The notes under the pieces were generated by a model, which was not told the origin of the DNA, did not search any database, and saw only the letters and a program-made list of their open reading frames with translations. A stretch of 21,725 nt of DNA. Source: Ruminococcus sp. UBA4385 (GTDB taxonomy: Bacteria > Bacillota_A > Clostridia > Oscillospirales > Ruminococcaceae). Shown piece after piece: positions 1-7,226 of this stretch (position 1 is its first letter; each line of letters starts with the position of its first letter). The DNA lies in the NCBI GenBank assembly GCA_002391065.1, contig DGRP01000094.1, forward strand, positions 1 through 21,725. The letters run 5' to 3'. The translations under genes and the position numbers were made by a program.

Positions 1-849
1 AACGAGAACATCTTCAGAATGGAGCAGTTCAATAAGGCAAGAGGCGGCTCGGGACTTGAGAATGTTATCCTCTACGGCTTCATTGAGGATTACATCAAGC
101 TTGTTGATGCACTTGACGGTCTTGATATTCACGCTTCGGTTCTGGGTGTGCCTGCACAGATCACAGGATATGAGAACTTCGAGTTCACAGTGTTTGCAAA
201 TGCGATCGGTGCTCTGTACAGAAGAAATAAGCAGACAGAGCGTATTAACCTCCTCGAGGTCGACCAGTCCACAGGTAAGGGCGGCTCCTCGGGTATGGGC
301 TCGATGATGGTGACAGCCGGCGTTTTCGTTGCAGCAGCCGCAATTCTTGTTACCGCTGCTACATTGATCTTTAATATCAGAGAGAGTTCGATCCAGAAAG
401 ATATTGATACAAAAAAGAAGGAAATCAAGAAGGAAGAGGAAATCAAGAAGAAAAATCAGATCCTTCACAATCAGAAGGATATCCTTCAGGCTTATTCCGA
501 TTACGTAAATGCAGCTAATTCAGCACTGAAGTCTCTGCCGAAGATCAAGCAGGATAACCTTGATAAAATCGACGAAGTTCTTTCGGAGTGCTATCATAAG
601 GGCCTTACATACAATCTGGATACAGGCGCAATTCAGTTTTCAGATCTCAGATTTGAAACTCCTGATCAGATCAATACTGTTATTGATAATCTCTTTGCTC
701 TCGGACTGTTTGAGTCTGATATCGACTACAGCGGATATACGGTCGAAGAACCGGAAGAAGACGATGATAGCGAAGAAAACGATGAAAAGGCTAAGTATCC
801 TGTAGTCGTAAGCTCGATTACGATGTATCTGAAAGGAGAGGCTGAATAA
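1..849 (+). CDS. PilM-PilN fusion protein, C-terminal part (5' end outside window)
   Basis: The frame is open from base 1, so the gene starts upstream and 282 codons are visible; the ATG at 19 is internal. Codons 1-78 resemble the end of PilM, the actin-like cytoplasmic ATPase of type IV pili (pattern NVILYGF...IGALYRR). At codons 82-85 comes INLL, the usual N-terminus of PilN, then a Gly/Ser-rich linker, one membrane helix at about codons 103-124, and a Lys/Glu coiled coil at about 126-150. The C-terminal 130 residues fit the PilN periplasmic-type domain and end in an acidic stretch. PilM and PilN normally are separate proteins that bind through the PilN N-terminus; here they appear joined. 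The stop overlaps the next start (TAATG), so PilO is translationally coupled. Family calls rest on motif and order, not on a search; the fusion is inferred because the PilM ATPase core lies outside the window. Confidence 0.78.
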   Translation, partial: NENIFRMEQFNKARGGSGLENVILYGFIEDYIKLVDALDGLDIHASVLGVPAQITGYENFEFTVFANAIGALYRRNKQTERINLLEVDQSTGKGGSSGMGSMMVTAGVFVAAAAILVTAATLIFNIRESSIQKDIDTKKKEIKKEEEIKKKNQILHNQKDILQAYSDYVNAANSALKSLPKIKQDNLDKIDEVLSECYHKGLTYNLDTGAIQFSDLRFETPDQINTVIDNLFALGLFESDIDYSGYTVEEPEEDDDSEENDEKAKYPVVVSSITMYLKGEAE

Positions 850-1604
850 TGAAACTTAATTACCGTGATAAAGTAATACTTATTGTACTTTCGGTTTTAC
901 TTGTCCTTGTCGGAGGCTTCATGCTTTTTGTAAAGCCTGCAATGGACGACTGCAATAAAGCAAGCGATGAGCTCGAGGCTAAAAAGGTTGAGCTCGCAGA
1001 CCTTAAAGAACAGAACAAAAAAGATGCAAACCTGAAGAATGAGATCAAGGAGCTCAAGACTAAGACCAATGAGGTCGCAGCTAACTTCTATGATTATCAG
1101 ATAGGCTACGACGCAAACAAGACTGTTTACGATCTCTTCGGTGCAGAAGGTGTTGATATCGACGCAAGTTCAATGCAGATCTCAACCTACGGAAGCACAG
1201 TTCTCAGCCCATATCTTTACAATACAAAGCTTACATGGACTGATATGGATATGAGCGTAGATTCCTACAATGAGATGAACAATAAAGACGCGAAAGCAGC
1301 TGATAAAGCAGCAAAAAATGAAAATGCAGCAACCGCAACAGATCCGACAGCTGCAGCTTCTATGGCAGCGATTGGATGCTATCAGATCAATGTAGAATTT
1401 ACATCAAGCTATGAGGGCTTTAAGAAGTTTGCTCAGAATATCACAACTACCAGAGAAAAGTCTATGGTGATCAAGAGTATAACAATTGATGATGTAAACG
1501 GAATGAGCGAAGAAGAAGCCGGCGAAGAGCATGAGGAAAATGTTGGCAAGATCAGCGGAACTATGCAGCTCCAGATGATCGTTCTTAAGAAGATCGCTGA
1601 TTAA
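849..1604 (+). CDS. PilO-like type IV pilus inner-membrane alignment protein
   Basis: A 251-residue protein with the PilO layout: short cytoplasmic tail, one membrane helix at residues 9-28, a charged coiled coil at about 34-76, then a globular extracytoplasmic domain. PilO pairs with PilN to link the cytoplasmic motor to the pilus base. The start is fixed by AAGGAG about 830-837 and by the one-base overlap with the stop of the PilM-PilN gene. Residues 140-175 form an Ala/Asn/Asp/Lys-rich low-complexity insert, an oddity that probably loops out of the fold. Overall sequence similarity to PilO is weak by eye; the call depends on topology, size and position directly after PilN. Confidence 0.72.
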   Translation: MKLNYRDKVILIVLSVLLVLVGGFMLFVKPAMDDCNKASDELEAKKVELADLKEQNKKDANLKNEIKELKTKTNEVAANFYDYQIGYDANKTVYDLFGAEGVDIDASSMQISTYGSTVLSPYLYNTKLTWTDMDMSVDSYNEMNNKDAKAADKAAKNENAATATDPTAAASMAAIGCYQINVEFTSSYEGFKKFAQNITTTREKSMVIKSITIDDVNGMSEEEAGEEHEENVGKISGTMQLQMIVLKKIAD

Positions 1605-1617
1605 TAAGACTAAATAT

Positions 1618-1647
1618 GGCAGGAAAAGCCGTATATCTTTTCCTGCC
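1618..1647 (+). promoter_or_regulatory. Perfect 11-bp hairpin between pilO and the PilX-like gene
   Basis: Arms 1618-1628 and 1637-1647 are exact inverted repeats around an 8-nt loop. No U tract follows (AAUUAGUG), so it is not a classical intrinsic terminator. It more likely marks an mRNA processing or stabilising point that lets the pilin genes be expressed at a level different from pilMNO. The 103 bases from the hairpin to the ATG at 1751 hold no other recognised element. Confidence 0.5.
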
Positions 1648-1737
1648 AATTAGTGCTATATAAATGTTAAAATTTTTATCATCCTATTACGGGCTGATAA
1701 TAAGGACAGCAATCGCAACCAAACGTAACCATGAGGG

Positions 1738-1745
1738 AAAGGTGG
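1738..1745 (+). promoter_or_regulatory. Ribosome binding site that decides the PilX-like start
   Basis: AAAGGTGG lies 5 nt before ATG 1751. An in-frame ATG at 1664 would add 29 residues but has no Shine-Dalgarno and would bury the membrane helix far from the N-terminus, unlike pilin-type leaders. ATG 1751 is therefore preferred. Confidence 0.7.
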
Positions 1746-1750
1746 TAAAA

Positions 1751-4219
1751 ATGAGTAAGGAAAAGAGGAAAGCAAATGCTAACCGATCCGGCGTCGTACT
1801 CGTAACTGCTGTTGGTGTTATTGTTATGATCACCATACTTCTTTCTGCTGTTATTCATTATGTTTCTGTAAACAAAGCACAGACAAATGATAATTATAAG
1901 AAAGAACAGGCGTATCTGACAGCCTCATCAACCGTTCAGAGTTTCGTTGCTCAGATCGAGCAGGATACTGCAGCTCCTGAATCGCAAGATAATACGGCTG
2001 CTTTATTAAAACAGAAAAAAGCTATCGAGAGTCTTCAGGCTCTTGCAAAGGCAAACAGCGGAAAGGGTACAACTACCGAGGTAAAGTATAACGGCGAGGA
2101 CGGAAAGGCTGATGCTCTCGGTACTACTACCATTACGATCAAGACAAACAACGGAAGCGAAACAGACCTCGTTCTGCTCGCAAAAACAACTTATGCAGGC
2201 CATACTGAGCAGGTTGCAGCTCATATTTCTACAGCAACAAAGAGAAAGCCTGCAGATCTGAACAACTGTATCGAGCTTACAGGTGATCATGACCAGAACT
2301 ACGATAACCTTAATGTTGTCGGCGATATGGCATGTCTGAATGATTCGACCTCCATCAGCTATAAATTTGCAAACAATGTAAATGTATACGGTTCGTATAA
2401 GATGGCAGGTTCTCTGTATCCCGGTCAGGAAAATTCCAAGGTGGTTCTTAAATCAGCTCTCTGGGACAGCACTCAGGGCTCATCAATGATAGTTACTGAG
2501 GGTATCTATTACTGGCTGGATTGTACATCTTCAAAGCTTAAGACAAACGACAACAGCTTTAACTACATCTGTACTGACGGCTGCATCAACTTTTCTGATA
2601 CTAAAGGTAAAAAGTCCATAATCGGTTCTGCCGGCGGATTTGATGTTGATGCTTTCTGCAGCTATCTTTATGTTGGTAAAGAGGGCCTTGAGCAGTACGG
2701 TAATATGTGCGTTTATGCCGGCTCAGGAACGAATAAAGACGGCACAGCACGTAACGGTGATGCTTATTTTGACAATGAAGGCTCTGTAAATATTCACGGA
2801 AACCTTTATGTTGACGGCGACCTCTATATTGTTAAAAGACAGAATTCCACAACTATTACTGTAGATGGAAGCGTTTATGTAGGCGGAAGCGTTAAGATCC
2901 TGACAGCTGATAAATCAGCCGAAGCAATGGGTTGGGATCCTGCAAAGGGACAGTCTGTACCATATACACCACAACAAGTCATTTTAGGCACAACCGATCT
3001 TAATATCGGCGAAGCACCTCCGAAGTCGGGCAGAACTGAGAAGCCCGGTAGTTCCAAAGAGGACGGCACAATAGCTGCAAGAAACTTCTCAAATGATTAT
3101 ATTTACTCACCTGAGGATTTCTTCCTTACAGACGATACTTCACTTTCTCCTATAGCATCTACCTATAAGAGCTTCTACAACGGCGGAAACACTCTCACAT
3201 TTGCTGACTTCAGAATGGAAGAGGATACTGCTTCTGACGGAAGTAAGGGTAAATATATCGGTGATGCATTCTTCAGATTTGTTGTAACCGATAGCTGTAC
3301 ACTTGATCCTAAGACTATACGTACATCGGGCGGCAATGATTCAACAGGCAAGGCTTATACATCTGACCTTGGCGGCCATTTCAGAACCTGCATAATTGTT
3401 AAGGATAAGGATATTGTTATCCGCCTCGGAAGAGGTTCTGAATGGGTTTGGGATGCTGCACAGGGTAAAAACATAGAGAAAGAGAAAAACGGTTTTTCAT
3501 GGGATTCTCAGTACGATCCGCTGATCGTTGTTAAGAATGAGTCCGAAATGGTAACAGATTCTGAAACAGGCTCTGTAGACCATAAGTATAACTGCTACTT
3601 TGTTTCGGATTCAGGCACATCCTTTACAATCAACAGTACCCCTGATACGAATACAGGAAAGTATCTGCATTCATATCCCAGTGATTTCGTAAAGCCTTAC
3701 TATCATATTGACAGTATTACTGTTCTTGATTATGATACATTTGTAAATGCATTTGATACAAATATCGTAAAGGGCAGCACGTGGAATCACGGAATGACTC
3801 CTAAGTCTGATTTTGTTATGAACGTTTCTGAAGTCGATGACGTAACGGCTGATACAGGCGTTAAGGCGTTCAAACCTGACCATGCAAGTATATTCTTCTT
3901 CATGGGCGAGGGTACAACATTTGAGGCAGGAAACAACTCTATCTTCCAGGGCTGCTGGTATTCACCTGATGCTACAGTCAATATCGCTACAGGCGGTATG
4001 AGTGGCTGGAACTTCTGCGACAGCGCAGGAAGCACAAAGTCAACTACCAGTCTTGGTGTCTGCAACATAGGCGTTGTCAACGCTGACAGCTTCGGAAGTA
4101 AAAACCTTGCATATTATGTATTTAATAAGCCTTCTGCTACATCATTGATGGCAGCAGCTAAGGGCGCAAAGGATAAGACCCTTAACGGCTTTAAGCTTGA
4201 CAGATTTGATCATTATTAA
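1751..4219 (+). CDS. Very large PilX/GspK-like minor pilus component
   Basis: An 822-residue protein. Residues 1-13 are a basic leader, G14 precedes a hydrophobic helix at 15-38 (starting VVLVTA), and a pilin-like amphipathic stretch follows. Position +5 after the Gly is Thr, not Glu; lack of Glu5 is typical of PilX/GspK-type initiators at the tip. The remaining roughly 780 residues are exported. They contain repeated short turns such as IHGNLYVDGDLY and VYVGGSV at about 350-385, suggesting a beta-solenoid like that in other large PilX-family proteins. PilX proteins are normally about 200 residues, so this is about four times the usual length. It opens the pilin part of the operon and is followed 18 nt later by a prepilin. 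The role as tip or assembly-priming subunit is inferred; the ectodomain is not recognised and could be an adhesin. Confidence 0.68.
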   Translation: MSKEKRKANANRSGVVLVTAVGVIVMITILLSAVIHYVSVNKAQTNDNYKKEQAYLTASSTVQSFVAQIEQDTAAPESQDNTAALLKQKKAIESLQALAKANSGKGTTTEVKYNGEDGKADALGTTTITIKTNNGSETDLVLLAKTTYAGHTEQVAAHISTATKRKPADLNNCIELTGDHDQNYDNLNVVGDMACLNDSTSISYKFANNVNVYGSYKMAGSLYPGQENSKVVLKSALWDSTQGSSMIVTEGIYYWLDCTSSKLKTNDNSFNYICTDGCINFSDTKGKKSIIGSAGGFDVDAFCSYLYVGKEGLEQYGNMCVYAGSGTNKDGTARNGDAYFDNEGSVNIHGNLYVDGDLYIVKRQNSTTITVDGSVYVGGSVKILTADKSAEAMGWDPAKGQSVPYTPQQVILGTTDLNIGEAPPKSGRTEKPGSSKEDGTIAARNFSNDYIYSPEDFFLTDDTSLSPIASTYKSFYNGGNTLTFADFRMEEDTASDGSKGKYIGDAFFRFVVTDSCTLDPKTIRTSGGNDSTGKAYTSDLGGHFRTCIIVKDKDIVIRLGRGSEWVWDAAQGKNIEKEKNGFSWDSQYDPLIVVKNESEMVTDSETGSVDHKYNCYFVSDSGTSFTINSTPDTNTGKYLHSYPSDFVKPYYHIDSITVLDYDTFVNAFDTNIVKGSTWNHGMTPKSDFVMNVSEVDDVTADTGVKAFKPDHASIFFFMGEGTTFEAGNNSIFQGCWYSPDATVNIATGGMSGWNFCDSAGSTKSTTSLGVCNIGVVNADSFGSKNLAYYVFNKPSATSLMAAAKGAKDKTLNGFKLDRFDHY

Positions 4220-4237
4220 TGAGAGGAGCGTGCTTTT

Positions 4238-5026
4238 ATGAAGCTTAATAAGCATAATAAAAAAGGCATGACGCTTGCTGAGTGTATCATCGCTATGGCT
4301 CTTCTTGGTATAATGTCTGCTATGCTGGTAACTGTTGCAGTTGCAGCTAAAAGACAGAATCTGAAAAATTATCAGAGATCACAGGAAATGTATGTCCAGT
4401 CCGCAAGGATCGAGACATACAATCCGGGACTTGTATCTGCTGATACATCAAGAATCAGAGTTAGTGCGTTGATCAGCAAGGCTGCCTCTGCATCCGGAAA
4501 TGTATTCAATCTTTATGCAAAGCTCGGCGACTATGAGCTCAATACTACTACTTATGGATACAAGGCTTTGTCTACAGGTGTAAAGGATAAAGATGCGCAG
4601 TACACATTAAAGGCGCTTAAAAGCGAGTTCGGTACTGCTGTAGAGATCACTCCTAACGTTTCCAGAGGAGAGTATGTTATAAGGATATATAACTACTCAG
4701 GAACTGATCTGGATATGGAACTGTACACAGACCCTGAAAATGGCGGCACACTTTATGGCGCTGACGGAGCTTCGGCAGGAAATAACTATCCTAAAGAGCT
4801 TCTCAACGGTGGAATTGTTGAAATCGGCCTGAGAATCACAGCCTATGATGATATATTCAATCTTGAGCTTGGTGATATAGGCACTATTGAATTTGACAGC
4901 GGCTTGTTCGATGCCTTCTGTGAGACTGATGAATCGGGACACAGAACAGGATATGTAAGCATCTATATTGATAATAGCGGTCAGCTGCAAAGCAAGGAAA
5001 GCTATGAGGAAAATGTCACTACTTAA
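4238..5026 (+). CDS. Type IV prepilin-like protein (262 aa)
   Basis: The N-terminus is a clear class III prepilin signal: basic leader MKLNKHNKKG, cleavage predicted after G10, then MTLAE with Glu at +5 (E15) and a hydrophobic helix to about residue 33. The first mature residue is Met rather than the usual Phe, which PilD accepts in several minor pilins. The remaining 225 residues form an unrecognised globular head with several Tyr- and Gly-rich beta-like stretches. A GAGAGGAG site lies 9 nt before the ATG. It sits between the giant PilX-like gene and the large prepilin, so a minor-pilin role (PilV/PilW/FimU-like, bridging tip and shaft) is most likely; a major pilin would usually be about 120-180 residues. 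Substrate for the PilD encoded downstream. Confidence 0.85.
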   Translation: MKLNKHNKKGMTLAECIIAMALLGIMSAMLVTVAVAAKRQNLKNYQRSQEMYVQSARIETYNPGLVSADTSRIRVSALISKAASASGNVFNLYAKLGDYELNTTTYGYKALSTGVKDKDAQYTLKALKSEFGTAVEITPNVSRGEYVIRIYNYSGTDLDMELYTDPENGGTLYGADGASAGNNYPKELLNGGIVEIGLRITAYDDIFNLELGDIGTIEFDSGLFDAFCETDESGHRTGYVSIYIDNSGQLQSKESYEENVTT

Positions 5027-5041
5027 GGAGGGTGAATATAA

Positions 5042-7081
5042 ATGAAAAAGAATAATAAAGGTTTCACCCTGGTAGAGCTTATAGTTGTTGTTGCTATCTT
5101 CGGAATTATTCTCGGTGCTATCCTGAATATTATCCGACCTACACAAGAGATCTATAACGATACAGATGAGACCATGCATACCAATACGATCGGTTCAGGT
5201 CTTGCTGAGTACATTGATGATGAGCTCAGATATGCTACAAATGTACTCGTGTTTGAAAACTATGCAGGCGTTCCTGAGGTTACCAATACAGGTTTAGTCG
5301 GCAACTATAAATGTGAGTTTACAAACTGTCTCGTACTTGACAACAGAAACCTCAGAGGCTCAAACCTCAAGGGCTTCTCAAGCAGTGCCGATACAGTTGC
5401 AAACAGAATGGGTGCAACAGGTGCTATCATCAAGGTAAGCAAGCTGAATACCGAGGGATTTAACTTCAATAACTCAGTAGTAGTTAAGGGAGTTGATTTC
5501 TACGATAAGTATAAGTTTGAATTCAATAAGTTTGATAAGGCTACCGATAAGATGTTTGATCTGGATTCAAAGGATAAGAAAACAGGTATATCAAGCAGCA
5601 CAAATCTGACCTCGGTTGAAAACAATACAACAAACAAAGAAAAATTCAGAAGATGCCTGTATCTGAAGGTTCAGGCTTTCGTTCCTCGCTATGAAGGCGG
5701 AAAATATGTATTTACAAAGTCCAAGTTCAACAAGCTTACAGCGATAGACCTCATCAATATTAACATTAACAACGGTGATGAGTTCAATCTCCTCGGATCT
5801 CCTGATTTTTCTGTTCAAGGTGTAAATTTCTATTCTCTGTGTGGTACTGATCAGGCTTCTGCTCCTGCCGATGCTACTGACGGTCAGAAGTTATATTATG
5901 ACACTGATGAGGATAACACCTATACTTATATTTTCTATAAGAAGGAATCCAGAGCAACAAAGCCTCAGTGTACATTGAAGTTCTATCGTGACATCACAGA
6001 CCCCGATCAGCCCGGAGCTATGTATACTTCAGACAGAACTGCTCAGAAGGGTTCAACCTATAAGAACTTCCCGCTGCTTCCTGACAAGACAGGATACAAG
6101 CCCGGTTACTGGAAAGATCAGACTACCGGCGATAAAATTGATCCTTCCGCAGGATTCCTTATAACAGGGGATACAACCTTTATATGTATTTATGAGCCTG
6201 AAGAGGTTAAGCCGAGTCACGATGTTACTTATCTGAACTATGACGGCAGTGTGTATCAGACCGTTCCTGTAATGGAGACAGGAACCTGCCCTAACGGCAT
6301 TACAGCGCCGTCTGATATACCCGAAGATAAGTATTTTATTGGTTGGGTATTGGTTGGCGACGAAAGCAAGACCCCATCGGATTGCGTAATGCCCGAAAAC
6401 CCGGGTGCAGGTGCAGTGTTCTCCTTCAAGCCGAGTGTTGGAAACAACTATAAAGTTGAGTTCAGACCGGGCGGAGAAGGCACAGAGATCGATGATTCAA
6501 AAACAAAATATGTTAAGGTCGGAGACAAAGCGATCTGGACAGGCGAACCACCTGAGGCGCCAAGCGGAAAGGTGTTTGATAAGTTTGTACTTGAGGGTAC
6601 AGGACAGAGTATGTCTGAGGTTTATGTAACGTCTGATTGTGTATTCTATGCAACATTTAAGGATGAAGTTGCTCCGGAAGAGCCGGAAGAGCCGGAAGAA
6701 CCCGAAGAACCCGAAGAACCAACACCATCTGAAAGCACTTTAGATGTTCAGGTTGAAAAGATCAATAAGGATGCAGACTGGGGTGGCGGAAATGGACAGA
6801 TATCCATTACGTTCAAAAATGCTTCATCTGAAACAATGAACAAAAAATACAAGTTCATTGTAACGCCACCTAGCGGAGTTAACATAACATCATTCAGTAA
6901 TGCTTGGGGATTTGATGAAAGAATTAATAATTCCTTTGAGAATAACAGCATTGTATATATTGCTGATTGTAGCTATCACACTATTGCTCCCGGACAAAGC
7001 AAGACTTTGTCTATACAGTTAGGTATTTCAGGTGGAAGCCTTAATCCGTCAGGGTTTACATTGACTGTAGTAGAGATTTGA
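5042..7081 (+). CDS. Multidomain type IV prepilin with InlB-like repeats and C-terminal CBM2-like domain
   Basis: A 679-residue protein starting after a strong AAGGAGG site (5025-5032, overlapping the upstream stop). The leader MKKNNKG is cut before FTLVE (E12 is Glu+5), and helix 8-27 is the pilin spine. Residues 28-305 form a pilin-like head. Three tandem modules follow at about 310-385, 393-465 and 469-543; modules 1 and 3 end in F.C.Y/FYATFK and resemble InlB B-repeats (Listeria-Bacteroides repeats), a common extracellular stalk. Residues 546-560 are five EEP repeats, a stiff linker. Residues 567-679 look like a family 2 carbohydrate-binding module. The likely role is a pilus-borne adhesin for cellulose or related polysaccharide, exported by the PilB/PilT machine and matured by PilD. 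Prepilin identity is near certain. The CBM call comes from motif alignment by eye, and ligand binding is inferred. Confidence 0.88.
   Translation: MKKNNKGFTLVELIVVVAIFGIILGAILNIIRPTQEIYNDTDETMHTNTIGSGLAEYIDDELRYATNVLVFENYAGVPEVTNTGLVGNYKCEFTNCLVLDNRNLRGSNLKGFSSSADTVANRMGATGAIIKVSKLNTEGFNFNNSVVVKGVDFYDKYKFEFNKFDKATDKMFDLDSKDKKTGISSSTNLTSVENNTTNKEKFRRCLYLKVQAFVPRYEGGKYVFTKSKFNKLTAIDLINININNGDEFNLLGSPDFSVQGVNFYSLCGTDQASAPADATDGQKLYYDTDEDNTYTYIFYKKESRATKPQCTLKFYRDITDPDQPGAMYTSDRTAQKGSTYKNFPLLPDKTGYKPGYWKDQTTGDKIDPSAGFLITGDTTFICIYEPEEVKPSHDVTYLNYDGSVYQTVPVMETGTCPNGITAPSDIPEDKYFIGWVLVGDESKTPSDCVMPENPGAGAVFSFKPSVGNNYKVEFRPGGEGTEIDDSKTKYVKVGDKAIWTGEPPEAPSGKVFDKFVLEGTGQSMSEVYVTSDCVFYATFKDEVAPEEPEEPEEPEEPEEPTPSESTLDVQVEKINKDADWGGGNGQISITFKNASSETMNKKYKFIVTPPSGVNITSFSNAWGFDERINNSFENNSIVYIADCSYHTIAPGQSKTLSIQLGISGGSLNPSGFTLTVVEI
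6677..6721 (+). repeat. Five tandem 9-bp units encoding Glu-Glu-Pro
   Basis: Five in-frame 9-mers (GAAGAGCCG twice, then GAAGAACCC/A three times) encode the linker between the InlB-like modules and the CBM2-like domain. Such a coding repeat can change in copy number by slippage without breaking the frame, which would alter linker length. Confidence 0.9.
6740..7078 (+). other. CBM2-like carbohydrate-binding domain of the large prepilin
   Basis: Residues 567-679 follow the family 2 pattern: DWGGG opening, I.ITFKN strand, a NAW site, APGQSK (compare iaPGgs) and a closing strand after NPSGFTL (compare aPtaFsLNG). Recalling the Cex CBM2a, its three flat-face tryptophans (W17, W54, W72) correspond here to W580, W622 and Y645 with similar spacing (42 and 23 residues against 37 and 18). 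Core W38 corresponds to Y603. The Cys pair that usually closes CBM2 is missing. Families with related beta-sandwich folds cannot be excluded. Confidence 0.68.
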
Positions 7082-7102
7082 CAATTTTCAAACATTTCAC
7101 AG

Positions 7103-7153
7103 GCGGCTCAAATGAGCCGCTTGCTGAAAAGAACCCCCTGAGAAACCCTCAGG
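7103..7153 (+). terminator. Two tandem hairpins downstream of the pilin operon
   Basis: GCGGCTC/GAGCCGC (7103-7109, 7114-7120; AAAT loop) is followed by CCTGAG/CTCAGG (7137-7142, 7148-7153). Neither is followed by a good U tract. They may protect the 3' end of the pilin mRNA or assist the terminator that follows. Confidence 0.45.
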
Positions 7154-7192
7154 AGGCTCTTTTGAGCAAAACGTAAAGACAGCAAAAAAACA

Positions 7193-7222
7193 GCCGCCCC
7201 GTGCGGACGGCGTGATTTTTTT
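7193..7222 (+). terminator. Bidirectional terminator between the pilin operon and pilD
   Basis: A GC-rich hairpin (GCCG and CGGC arms, one C/A mismatch, inner CC/GG pairs) spans 7193-7211 and is followed by seven T's at 7216-7222 on the plus strand. On the minus strand the same stem is followed by T7 (A's at 7184-7190), so it also ends the pilD transcript. Confidence 0.78.
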
Positions 7223-7226
7223 CATG

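Noticed and set aside
1648..1750. Possible c-di-GMP (GEMM) riboswitch before the PilX-like gene
   Set aside because: GCAA/AAACC-like pieces occur, but the conserved GEMM core, tetraloop and receptor cannot be arranged.
6677..6721. Short tandem repeats as a CRISPR-like array
   Set aside because: Units are 9 bp, have no spacers, and are in frame coding for Glu-Glu-Pro.
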